NCBI GenBank assembly: GCA_018697195.1
Contig: CM031859.1
Span: 55,428,650 to 55,492,649 of the forward strand
Origin: Certhia americana
Taxonomy: Eukaryota; Chordata; Aves; Passeriformes; Certhiidae
DNA: 64,000 nt
Direction: 5' to 3'
Every line of letters starts with the position of its first letter. Within the stretch, counting starts at the first letter, position 1. A program made the translations under genes and the position numbers. Below are positions 50,230-62,600 of this stretch, piece by piece. The notes beneath the pieces were generated by a model that was given only the letters and a program-made list of their open reading frames with translations, was not told where the DNA came from and searched no databases.

Positions 50230-51187
50230 AGACTGGTGAATCTTCAACATCTTCATAATCAATTTGGATGCAGGACTAAAAGGAATACTAAATAACCTTG
50301 TTGGTGACACTAAACTGGGAGAAGCTGTTGACCCCCTCCAAGGCAGAGAGGCCCTGTGGAGAGACCTTGACAAATGAGAGGACTGGGCAATCACCAAGTA
50401 AGGGTTGGATTCTGCACCTGGGATGGGGCAACCATGGAAGTAGGTACAGAGTGGGGAATGAGAGGCTGGAGAGCAGTGCCATGGAAAGGGATCTGAGGGT
50501 CCTGGTGTTGTATCCCCTTTGGGAATCTACATCCTGGTTCATGGCAAGTTGAACATGAGTCAGCAGTGCCCTGGCAGCCAGGAAGGCCAACCCTGTCCTG
50601 GGGTTGATCAGGTCCAGCAGGGCCAGCAGAGCAAGGGAGGGGATTGTCCTGCTCTGCTCTGAGCTGGGGAAGCCTCACCTCGAGTGCTGGGGGCAGGTCT
50701 GGACGCCACAATGTAAGAAAGATATTAAACAGTTGGAGAACATCCAGAGGAGGGCCTTGCAGATGGTGAAGGGCCTTGAGGGGAAGCTGTATGAGGAGTG
50801 GCTGAGGTCACTTGGTCTGTTCAACCTGAGAAGAGGAGACTGAAAGGAGACCCCATCACAGTTACAACTTTCTCATGAGGAGAAGCAGACAGGCAGACAA
50901 TGATCTTATCTCTGTGGTGATCTAAGGAATGGCCTGAGGCTGTGTCCAGGGAGGTTTAGTTTAGATATTAGGAGAAAGTTCTTCACCTAAAGGGTGGCTG
51001 GGCACTTGAAGAGGCTCCCCAGGGAAGAGGTCACAGCACCAAGCTTGACAAAGTTCAAGAAGAATTTGGACAATCCTCTCGGGCACATGGTGTGATTCAT
51101 TCTTGGGGTGTCCTGAGGAGAGACAGGAGCTGGATTTTGATGACTCTTCTGGGTCTCTTAAAACTCAGAATATTCTATGATTGTATG
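50230..51187 (+). mobile_element. CR1 LINE, 5'-truncated, with ORF2 C-terminal remnant
   Basis: The best-preserved transposon of the window. It enters ORF2 in the reverse transcriptase palm near the catalytic motif and runs to the 3' end. The plus-strand frame 50604-50843 still reads as the CR1 ORF2 C-terminal region, with motifs such as PHLECW, KKDIKQLENIQRR and MVKGLEGKLYEEWLRSLGLF. The catalytic block, normally FADD before TKLG, reads LVGD here, and a stop lies soon after it (near 50373), so the copy is dead. The 3' end carries two CR1 octamers, ATTCTATG (51172-51179) and ATTGTATG (51180-51187). The 5' boundary is approximate. Confidence 0.95.
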
Positions 51188-54100
51188 AAACATCTTTCAT
51201 AGAAACAAACATAAACCATTCTTAGCTGTATTTGACTGCTCATGAGATCATTTTTGCAGTCTGTTTTAGGACTGGTGAATTTTAGTAAAATCATAACAGC
51301 TACCTTGCATTAACCAACATATGGTCTGTAGATAGATATGAATTTTATGATTTATTCTTTCTCCGTTTGAGGGGAAGATGTCTACTTTGTTTTCCTTCGA
51401 AGATACAGAGAAAAACACTCTTTTTGTGAAATTCATTATGGTAAAAATATGTTCATCATGAAAGGAAATGTCCCACCTGTTATTTGTGCTTTGCAACACA
51501 CACACTGCAATTCCAGGTAGCCAGGGCTTTCTTCTGAAATGAAATTAGGCAATGGCATAACTCATTTCATGCACCACATGTGCTCTCTTTCATTTTGAGG
51601 ATTTCATTGTGCTTTGCAAATGTCAATTGCTTAAGGCACACAACTCAAGTAGATATAATTTATGGGTTTTCATGATATTTATTACCGAGATCATTTAAGT
51701 GGAACCCAGGTGTTCTGGGATAGAAACCCTTCCTCCTCAGCAGGCAGCACTCCCTGGCCCTCAGGGAGAGACAATTCTCTTCAAAGTGATTCCTAGGAAT
51801 TCATTTCCTCAACCTGTGATTAGGTTTTCTAGTTTTCCTCAGTTCTGAACTGTGTTCTTTTACATTTATGCAGCTGGACATACATCTGAGTTCTGAGGGC
51901 ATGGATGCACAAATTGGCAATCCTGGTAAGATTTCTTCTTATGTGTAGAAGTATGACATGAGTATCTACTTCCCTGTTGACTCCACATCAAGTGAGACAT
52001 TTTTCAGTCCTTCCTTTAGACTGAATTTGAAATGATAAAGAATAAATTTTCATATCTGAGAGTGAATATTGCTTTTGCATTTGACTTTGCAAAATGTTTA
52101 GGCTACTTTAATTTTAGCCTCCTGTTTTTGCTCATTCATGAGGGTGGGAATTGAAAAAAGATTTCTGAGGCTTTAAAAGTAACTGACTTGCATTGATTTT
52201 CCTCTGGTAAATTTTATAATTCTTTTACAGAAGTAGGGTAACTAACTGCTTTAACACCGTAGTTTTCCATATTACTAGTTTTAGTCATCCTTTAAAATTA
52301 TGTTGCAAGCTGTGTTCCAAGCAGTGCCAGTGTAGTTAAGCCCCAGTTTATAAATGTATTATTATTATTGACAGCAATGTGCATCTTTTAACACTTGTAA
52401 AGATGAATATGAAATATCAGAAGTTATGCATATGTATGGCCATCTTTTATTTGCCCGTTTGAGTTTCCACATAGAATCTGGAAAAAAATACCACTTTCCA
52501 GTACTTGACCTCTATTAGGTTGAATGGAGATGGGAAAACATCATCAGTGTTTTGAGTGATGTCTTAGCAAAGGACTGGGTATTCTGGAAAAATTGAAAGA
52601 AAATATGTATTGAATGGATGTATATTCAAATGTTTTCCTTAGTTTTATGGTTAAACTGATTTCCAGGTCTTCTGTCTTTAATAAATGGCTTCATTTCATT
52701 GCAATTCCCCCTATGAGATCATCTGCATTTGAATCAAAGTACTGAAATATGTTTTGACCAACATGACTATTTTGAGATATATTTACAGAGTACATTGACA
52801 GAGGCATGTTCTTAACTTGGGTTTTGGCACTATAATGTGTTCATGGAGAAGAGAGAAGCAGAAAAGTTTCCACACCGTTATTGGCAAGGGAAAGATAGAA
52901 GGGGAAAAGGACTAGAGTATCTCCTCACAAATTAATAACTTCAGGCAGAGCTTTTGGACTTGACTGGACCTGCCTTTTTGTGCTGGGATGTGACTTAGGA
53001 TCCCTGAGCCCCAAGAAAACGTGTCTGTATCTGGACCAGTGGCTGTATACTGCTACACTGGCTGTGTAGCATAAAGCAAAGTTCTCCCTGATGGCAGCCT
53101 TGGTGAGAAAAAGCAGAGAGGTTGGGCAACTTTTCTAAGACAGACTAAGGAAATCTTCAATAGGTTCAGAACTAGCTGACATCTGTAAAATAAGAGAGAG
53201 TGAGAGCATCTGCAATGTGATGTGCTGGTCTTGCATGTAAGAAAGGGTTCAGCCTTGGCAGATAACAATTTGACATGAGTAACCTTGCAGACTCTCTGTG
53301 CTCTCTGATCCTGTACACTGTCTTCTGGACCTGGTCACCTTCCCTGTGCAGCTCAGCCTGGCCCTGATGGGCCCCTCCAGTGCCTTACCTTCCTGGTATG
53401 AAATTAGCTGTATTGCAGACTGCTCAGGCTTGTTGATAACCACGTGGAAATAATCAGCTGCTACAAGCAGCTGCTACTCAGCCTTTGGCAAGAGTTGCTC
53501 TTCAATATGCAAACTAAAACAAACCACCGTTCCTTGTAAGAAATGCTTAGGACTCAGCCCTTATCAAATTAGGCTTAAGATGAGTGCAGCAAAGAACAGA
53601 CCTATTGGTAGGTGATGAGAAGTAGCACTGTGACACCTTTTTCTCTGTGGCATGGAGTCAGTCAGAGAATAAAGTGTCTTTCAGCACTAATCAGGGGCTT
53701 GCAAACCTCTGCTCACACATCTGCCTTTTCCACTCTCTGTGGGCCTGCTTGGAGTTGCAGCTGCTGAAGCACACCTGGTTCTGCCAGCCATCATCATTTG
53801 CCATTTATGAGCAACCTGCAGCCATCCCTTAGCACAGGTTTTCTGGTTTCAATCCAGGACAGAGACCTTGGTCTTCTTCTGTGTCAGGGCCTCATGAAGA
53901 TTTTTAGGTGTCCTGTCTCCCTTGTACAGGAGGGTAATCTGATTGCTGGAGAAAAGCCACCAGTCCAGTTAGAAAATGCTGAGGGGAACTGGGAGGGAGG
54001 GGGGAGCCTCACAATCTGTATTTAGAAAGGACAGGAGTACATCTCAAAACCTGAAGGTGTTTCACAAATAGGTGCCAAAGTCCCAAGTCATTCACACAGA

Positions 54101-56108
54101 GCCTTAAATCAATAACTGCTTCCTGTGGGCAGAATGTGCCATATGCAGGTCACCATTGCTTCACTGAGTTTCAAAGTCCTGTATAAGCTCATAGATGGGC
54201 AAGCAGAAAAGAAATAATTTATGTCCAGACAGTTCAGGGCTCTGGGAAAAAGTGCTGTGGGAAGATACCTGCCTTCTTATATGTTGCTTTCTGTTGACAC
54301 AAAAAACTAAAATTTAGGGCAAACTATGTGCAAACACATTTGCCAACATTTGTTTTTCAGGAAGCAATAGATTTCAGTCAGTTTTGGTCCATCACTGAGG
54401 CACATCTCACTCCTCAGGTGTGCTAGGAGCAGTAAATCCCAAGTGGAGTTGCATGAAGGAGGAAGGAGAGGCACAAACAAGAGCACCTTGGTGCTGTAGT
54501 TTTGGAGGTATAAACCAGTGAGTAAGGAGGAAGTGGCACGCAGGGCCTCAGGGTCCTGAGGAGACACAGACAGGGGAGAGGTACAATAATGAACATGCCT
54601 CTGTCACCTCTGCAAGGACAAGATTTAGGGTAGAGGTATAATAGAGACCATATGAAGTGTTTTAAGCAATTTTAAGCAGAGCTCCCCATATGGTACACCC
54701 CAGAGCTTGGGGAGGGAGGGTAAAAAGGTGGAGGAAGCAGGAGAGGCACAAGCAGGGAGGCAGCTGTCATCCCCAAAAGGGCCAGAGCTGGCAGGTCAGC
54801 AGGCTTATTAGAACTCCATCTCCCTAAGGGAGAGCTTTGATCCCATGCTGTTAAAGTCTGAGTATTGGTCAGCAAGCAAAAAGCAGGCCAGAAATGCACA
54901 GCTTTATTGACTCTTGTGAAAACATTAACACAGACCAGTTTTCATTCTTCCTTCTTGGAAACATGTTGGACCAGACCTCTTCAATTTAGACAGCATCTCC
55001 ATTCCTGAGGCATCCTGTGATGGGGAATATCAGCTCTCTTGGTCTCATGAGAGCAGGGGTTAGCTGTGTTTTGCTGCTTAAAGAGAGCCAAGTCCTATAG
55101 CTTTCTTTTTCCTTTCAGCTCTGTACACAAAGAGCAGATACAGATGGGTTCTGACATATTAGTCCCAGCTGCTGTGTGTGATAGGCAGGAGAAGGAAGGG
55201 ACCAGCAATCATTCTGCCAGCAAGGAGTTACTGCATGAGAAAATCCTGCTTCTAGAGCCCTGGGAGTTGTAGTTTTGCCCAGTACAATAAGAAAACTGAG
55301 TGTTTTTCTTTCTTGTGCAAAAGTGGGAAGAAGAGTGAACATGTTTTGTCACATATCCCAAAGCTGAGGGTTAAATTGTGATCCTCACAGTATTTCCCAC
55401 ACGTACAGTCGTGTTGATAGGACAACACACACAATCAGTGCAACAACCATAAAGACTGGATGACTGCACCCAGCCCTTGGGTTGTGTGATGGGTTTTGCA
55501 GTATTGTCTTTATGGGGGAAGATATATATAAGTGTCTCAGCCTGGGTCATATGACAGGCTCCTACAGTAAGGCAACATTTAAGAAGAGCAGAAATTAGTT
55601 CTACCAGTATGCTAAAGGAAAGAGCATTTTGGGAAACACTTGAGAAAAGTGATCTTATGTCGTAGGAGTTCTCTGACACAACAAAGCCCAGTAAAATAGA
55701 GGAAGACAGGTACAGCTGTTACTGAATAAATGGGGCTTCTGGTGAATGAAGAGTTTTCATTGCTATTGTTCACCAAGAAATATTACTCATGATTGTATGG
55801 CATGTTTTAATCAGAAAAGGTCAAATAGGCAGTGTGGCACTATATTAATTGCAGACAAAGCTGCTGAAACCTTTAGAGGTTCAGCTTGTGCACAGAATAC
55901 AGTTAGAAGTTTTGTACTTTCATCTGTTTAATCAAGTATCTACTTGCTCTTTTGTGTATCTGTAAAAATGTATCAACATGTTCCTCACTGTTAAAAAAAT
56001 TTTACTTCATCTCTCCCAGAAAATTTACTTTGGGAATTCTTCAAATGATTTAGAACAAATTTAGTCTATTTCTTGACCAAGATGCTCAGTACTTAACTAG
56101 GAAAATAC
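51188..56108. other. No gene seen; unique sequence
   Basis: AT-rich unique sequence with small frames only. The stretch at about 52330-52460 is free of repeats and dense in AT motifs. A 102-codon minus frame (55371-55679) has no recognised domain. Confidence 0.55.
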
Positions 56109-56285
56109 ATTAGGAATGACTTTGCAGCATAATGGACAGTGAAGTTTTGGAACATGTTTCCCATGGAGCCCATACAGTTTCCATCACTTCAGGTCTGTAG
56201 GAAGGGATTGGACAAGTGCCAGGCAGCCTTTACTTAGCTCTCCCTACCCAAGGGTATGGGAATGGAGTGGACAGTCATTATTCTC
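56109..56285 (+). mobile_element. Ancient CR1 remnant
   Basis: A diverged plus-strand piece of the CR1 3' region. Blocks in order are 'TTGGAACATGTTTCCCATGG', 'TTTCCATCACTTCAGGT', 'GGATTGGACAAGTGCCAGGC' and a degenerate 'AAGGGTATGGGAATGGAGTGGA' block. These parallel the CR1 series from 'tggaacaggttgccc' to 'gactggactagatga'. Both ends are uncertain and no octamer tail is left. It is similar in age to the copy at 30.1 kb. Confidence 0.6.
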
Positions 56286-59200
56286 TCCTTCTACAAGGGC
56301 AGCACATGTTTATCCAGAAACAAAGAGGACAGAGGTTTCACGTGTTGTTCTCATCAATGATCTCATTGCTGAAAAGGTCCTGAATAAGCAAGAGGATTAT
56401 TTTAATGAGTGTGAAACATAACTTTAAAGTAGCTGAGCTAAGTCAATAAGTATTCTTTAAAAGTTGCTAGAATTCATTCTGCGTGATGGGATCCTCAGGG
56501 AAATTTTGCTCACATGCTTCATTAAGCATCATAGATTCTAAATAGGCTTTTGAGTGGGTTTGGTTGAAAATCATGAAGTATGGTGAGGTTAGGAGAGACT
56601 TGAGGCCATATTTTATGAAATGAGCCTGAAGTTTATGTAAGTGGCCAACTAATTCCAGGGAGCAATTCATCAGGTTTTTCCTTTGCCTCTTTTCTATGTC
56701 CTTATGTGAGGGGAAAAAAGCTGATGTGATCCAGATGGATTGAGCATGCTAGTCAGATTATCCCTGTGGATGCCCTTCATCTGCTCACACTGCTCAGTCA
56801 AAAAAATCATCTGGCACACCATATCATGTTCAGAAAAGCAGGAAAATATATAGAGGTCAACTATAATTGAATCTTCTTTCTGAACCAAAAATATGAAGGG
56901 TAGGTGACTTTTCAGGTAAACATACTGTTCAAATATTGCCTGTGATATCTAAAGGAGAAAGGTTTATAATTCTATATTATTTTTAAAATACCTGATATAT
57001 TAAAAAAAATATTTAAAGATCATTTATGGGTAGTTTGTTTTATTTATTCTATTGTCTCTTCATCCCTCCAATCAAAATTGTATACAAGTCTCCAAAACCA
57101 GCTACCCTAAAGAAATCTTTCTTTGCAGATTTCATTTGGCCCCACATCTCAGATTTTATCTTACTCTTAACTGGAGCTAGGTATTTTTTCCTATATCAAC
57201 TCTAAGAAATACTGATCAATGAGAGAGATGTCAGGGGTTTCCCTTAGTATTTATTTATATTCTTATTTTCCTAGTATTTATACCCAGAAATCTTGATCTT
57301 GGGGTAAGACACCAGCTGTTGGCCTTTTACACATTTATACTATTTTAGCTACTGAATTTAATTTTAAGGTGTCAACAGAATAATGTCACAGCCTGTACTG
57401 AATGAATTGCTTTCTCTTTCAGAAGGACTGGCTTAGAGCACTGGATCTTCAAATGATGGAAAATTAATCGCCCTTATAGCTTAGATCATAGTTACAGTAT
57501 TCACCACCAGCAAAGAAAGTAGTGCAGTTATACTATATAAAAATTAAAACAAAAACTAAAATTAAACAATTTGTGCTTGTATTTGAATATCTGTCTTACA
57601 TTGGATGAAAACATGAGAATGTGAAATTCTTCAGTATTACCAGAAAGTGTCCATTTTTCCCCACTTGATGCCAAATAACATTGCTGGATCTGATCAGAGA
57701 GGTTTGTCTGCTTCCCTGGGAAGGCAGCCTGTCTGGCTCTGCTGGGGCAAAGACCAGTTTGATCTATCCAATCTCCTTTCAGAGAAGAGACCCCTGGAAA
57801 CCATGAGGTTTGACCTCAGATAGTGTGTCTGTTCTGATTTTTTGGCTTGGCATTCATTGAGGACACTGTCAAGAGCTCCAGACTTGATAGGACCCTTGGC
57901 AGACATGCTGTATGTTTCTGGGGGATAGAAGAAGTCTAACCAAATCCAAGAGCTATTATTGAAGTTAATAGCTCTTCCTTCTGTGTAGTTACACAGAATA
58001 CATGTCTGTACACCATGTTTAAGAGTTTAATTACTCCATTAGCACTGCAAGGCTTAAAGATAAAAGGCTGGAGGAGACTTTCTGGTCCATTGAAACTGCA
58101 TGTGTGGCTTTTCATTAAAACCAAAGAGGATGTGCCAGCAGAAGGCTGGTTAACTCATTGGCATAGTTTTATGATAAGGATTTGCATCCTCATCATGGCC
58201 AATTTTATGATATGGATTTGCTAGAACACTGTGATCTCTGGAAGAATGATCACAACAAGTTGTAGGAGAATGAATTTATGGGAGTGCTCGAAGTTGAGCA
58301 ATGGAAGGTATAGATCACTGAATATCTTCTCTGAGGCCTCTGGAGACAGGAGGAGACTGCAAAGCAGAGACATTTACTAAAAGGAAGTGACCTGGACAGT
58401 AGAGTTGAGCATCATCAGTTTGTAGAGCAATGAATTTCAAGAGTTCAAAATCTGTGCAGTCCTGAGCAGCATCCAGACCTTCTCAGGGATAAGGTGGGGC
58501 TGTCAGATCTTAAACATGCGCTTAATTTTAAGAATGTGAACAATCCCACTGACTATGTGCTTAGAGTGTACTCCAGTTTGCTATGTGCTGCCTGCTGACA
58601 GGCAGACCAGAGGGGAGCAGTGCATCTTCACCACTGCTGCTCACTGGAGAGTGGCATATTTGGCTATGGCTGGGCTGGGACCAATACCGTGCGCCAGCTG
58701 TGCCTCCCTGTCTGCACACACAGCAGTTTACAGGAGCGCTGCTGCAACAACACAGTGGTTTAGTTTGAAAAGCAAGCCTGCTGGCAAGCTGAAGAGGTAA
58801 TCTCCCCTCTCTCTCCCATTTGTCTTTCAGCTGGAGGGAAGCTTGCCAGTCAGTATGTTGTAGATTATTCAGATTCTGGCAGGAACATTCAAAATGAAAA
58901 GGCAAGTGAATAGGGGTGGAAGGGGAAGGCTTTGATTCAAACACATTCTATTCTTTTTATTGGGTGCCAAAAGCTCTTGTGATCTGAGTGAAAGCTGTTA
59001 TTACTCAAACCTTTATTCCAAGACCTCCAGACCTATCTCTACACCTGCAATAGGATGGGTGGAAGTTCTATTACCTCACTTATGTACCTAAAATTAGCAA
59101 CCTAAGCCCAGGTCAGTCCCCTCAAGTCTCCTGGGGAGAAAATGCCTCCTTCAGGTGTAATTCTTCATGCCTTTAAGGCATCTGGATACCCATTTTTCTT

Positions 59201-59605
59201 CACTGTGTGTAGAAGTATGCTTGGGGGAATAAAGGTTTGGGGTGTTTAGTGTCTCAGACCACTGTACTTTTATGTGTCTGAAGTTAAGAAAACCTTTTCC
59301 TTACTAAATTGTGATAGAAAAATATCAGTAGACATGCTGGATCAGACTCAAATTTCATCTACACAGATGGAATATTACATGCTTATGTCCAATGTCTGGC
59401 AAGGACACAGACGCAGGGTGAGAATTCAGAATACTTTCATTCCACTGTAATTCCTCACTTGGCACTTTATGTCAGCAGGATGGTTTAACTAATCTTTCAT
59501 CAAGAAATTAAAAATCAATAACCCCAAGACAGAAGCTGTTTGACCCCAATTCTGCTTTCAAGTACCTGTTTCTGATGTTAATTCAGAGGTCCATGAATAG
59601 CTTGG
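56286..59605. other. No gene seen
   Basis: AT-rich unique sequence. A 127-codon minus frame (58561-58944) overlaps two plus-strand frames and has no recognised domain. A short spaced repeat lies at 58167-58221. Confidence 0.55.
58167..58221. repeat. 19-bp direct repeat, period 36
   Basis: TTTTATGATAAGGATTTGC (58167-58185) recurs with one mismatch at 58203-58221. The spacer is unique. Probably a small local duplication. Confidence 0.85.
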
Positions 59606-59653
59606 ACTACTACTACTACTACTATTACTACTACTACTACTACTACTACTACT
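59606..59653. repeat. (CTA)n trinucleotide repeat
   Basis: About 16 CTA/TAC units with one ATT-type interruption (near 59623-59626). Confidence 0.97.
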
Positions 59654-62600
59654 TGAATATACTTTGAAAGAAACTTGCACCTCCAGTGGCAGTGCTAAAC
59701 TGCATGTTGCTTTTTGATTCATTTGCCTTTAAAGATTAAATAGGAAATTAAGATAAAAGTTGTTTAGTTAAAATGAGAACAAACAAACAAAAAAAAATAT
59801 TGATAAAGGGAAGGCTGTTGAAAAAGGTCAATTCCAGCCATCATTGCTCAGATACATCCCTACTCAATAACACTTATTTAGAGGAGACTTCAATCTAATC
59901 CTGCATGATCCTGATCCCTGCATTTTTTTTCCACATCACTAAGCAGCTCCATATTCCACTACTTATACATGGTGAGCATTTACCACCTGTGCACTCCATC
60001 TTCACACTGTGTGACTCCACACTTCTGCTCAAACCTTCCCAATGTCTGCAGTAAGGGGATTTAATTTCCTCCACCTAGATTTTGTGCTAACACTTTGAGC
60101 AGTATCTCTGCTGATCTCCCTTGCTCTTTGTGGGTGAGCCCAAGAGCTGGAGAAGGGAGTCAGCAGAGAAGAGAGGCAGCCAGTATCTCACTGATGGTTG
60201 CTCTCAAGCTGCTCTGTCTAAAGGGCAACTTAGCTGCAAGTTCTGTCAGTGTGACTTGTCAGCATCCATGTGTTCAGATATAAGAATGAGCATTATCTTC
60301 TTTTTATCTCCAAGAGTCAACACAGGACTGCTTAAGGGTTTTGCTTGCCAGAACTCCCCAGGTTTCAGTACACAACCAGATGTGGACTTGATTTTTACTT
60401 CATTTATTGAATATACTTGGAGTTTCCCTCTTCATCTACATTTCTTTTCTCACACCTTGCTTCCTTTTTTTTCCTCATTAAGGTTCTAAAATCTATTTTA
60501 TATGGCAGGTCTAGCACCCACATTTCTTCTTGGATGACATTTCTTTAAGCTAAATGAAAAAACAGTGTTATATTCAAGAGAATCATCTAAAGGTAGTTTA
60601 TCCAGTATAGCAGAGACTGTCATCTGTCACAGAGGTGGTTGTGTCAGGTTTGCTCACAGAACTGCTGGAGCAACACAAGCCAACTCTCCTTTTTTCTGTT
60701 ATAACTTTGCCTTTGTAAGCTGAAGATGCTCATGTGCAGTGTTAAGTGTATATGTGCATTGTAAGTGTTAGGACATCTGCTTGGAAAAAAATTGCACTGA
60801 AAATTACTATACTATGTTTGTGATTTCCAGTTTTCAAATTACCTAGAAAACTGGAGTCTTCAAAGCAAGGACCTCTGTACGAAGGTCTTTTCCAGCGTTC
60901 AGAATTGAGAGTCTGGAAAACAGAAGTCAGGACCCAATGAACGGATAATTCCAATGTACTAATTCAATAGGCTCTGTTGAATTAAAATCAACAGTCCCTT
61001 AATTTCACACAGATTTATTCATCTGGAGTTCTTCTCCTCATCTTGTTTAAATCTTTTTTGCCAAGAATTATAGGGAAAAGACAGAAAATGTAACAAGGTC
61101 CAAAAAATTTATCCTGAAACAAAAACAAACTTTTCTGTCCTACATTCCTTATCCCCCCAGAAAATTCAGCTATCTACTACAAAATTAAGTGAACTATCAT
61201 TTTCTATTTTTGCTCCTGAAAAAATAAGAACAGTGTGAGGGGTAGAGGAAGGGTAGAGGTTATCTACATGCAAATGGAGGAATGGACAAAGAAACCTAGG
61301 TCGTATGTCTGGAAGGAGTTTCTCTCTTTCAGGGAGAGATGTGTAAAAGAGGCCTTTCCAAGACCAAGAACAGCAGGGTGTTCTCATCTGTGAAGGATCT
61401 TCTCCAGTGTGATGTTAGTGCAGAGCAGGGTTCTCTGTGTGTGGGCTGGACTGCCTTCCCACACCCCAAGTCCCCCAGCAGGATGTGCAGCCAGGCCTCC
61501 CAGGCTCTCTGATGGGGCAGGGCTTGGTGGCCATAAGGGCAGCGTGACTTTTGGCACAGGCTCTACAAGTCTGCCTGAACCCTCTGTGCCTTCCTGGGGT
61601 GCTCAAACTCTGCCCCCAACTCACTCTTTTCCACAGTGAGCTGGACTAAAGTTGTCTGGGACATAGGGACACTTGGACAAGTCCATGTCCAAAGCCAATA
61701 GTCCCAGGCAAGCACGGAACTTGGTACTGCTGGAGTGAGGTCTGCAGTGTGTTACAGGGAGGGCAGGATCCACCACACCAAAGAGCTGAGTCAGGCTGCC
61801 TTCACACAGAGGGAAATGGGCACAGCTTAGGTCCTCCTAAAACAGCGATGATTGGCTCTGGGAAAATTCACCATGGACATCTAAGGCAAGGGGAAACGAG
61901 CTCAGGTCAAGAAGCTCAGCTTTTCACATCTGCTTCCTAAAAAGTAGCTGGAGTTGCACACATTGATCTATGGATTTGATCTGGTTTCAACCAGCACAGA
62001 TTCCAAGGGGAGGAAATGTGTTACAAAAAGCCCAGACACACATACTTCACTTTCTTATTCTCAATCATTTAGATTTTTATGCTAATATTTAAAATTCTAA
62101 GCATGGAGGAGCAGGAAACTGAGTGTCACTTCAAGTACATGAGATCACAAGAGCGACAGCAAAAACCTCTGGAAACCTAGTTTCTGTCTGAAACTAGATG
62201 AATGTTTCTCTGAAATTAACAGCTTTGTCTATAAACAAGGCATCTTTGTTTTCACACAATCTCTAGGAAATTATTATGAATTTATAAATTATTATAAATT
62301 TATTATTTCGATTATATTTAATTGACCCTATGCAGCTAGGATCTCTCTGTCCTTCTCAGTTAGAAGCAGTGAGTTCCTCTCTTTGAGCTTCTTATAAACT
62401 ATTCTCAAAGAATTAAGTTCCCTTCACGAGGCATCTGCCTTTGCTGCACGTGTATGTACCACATGAACAAAAACAGTAATCATGAAATTCACTTGGAGAT
62501 TGATCACTTTTCATAAAAACACACATTGTAAAAATAAACAGTAAATATTTGTCTTGTGGAAGAAGTTTACATTCTTATTTTTTCGAGTATAAATAAATTG

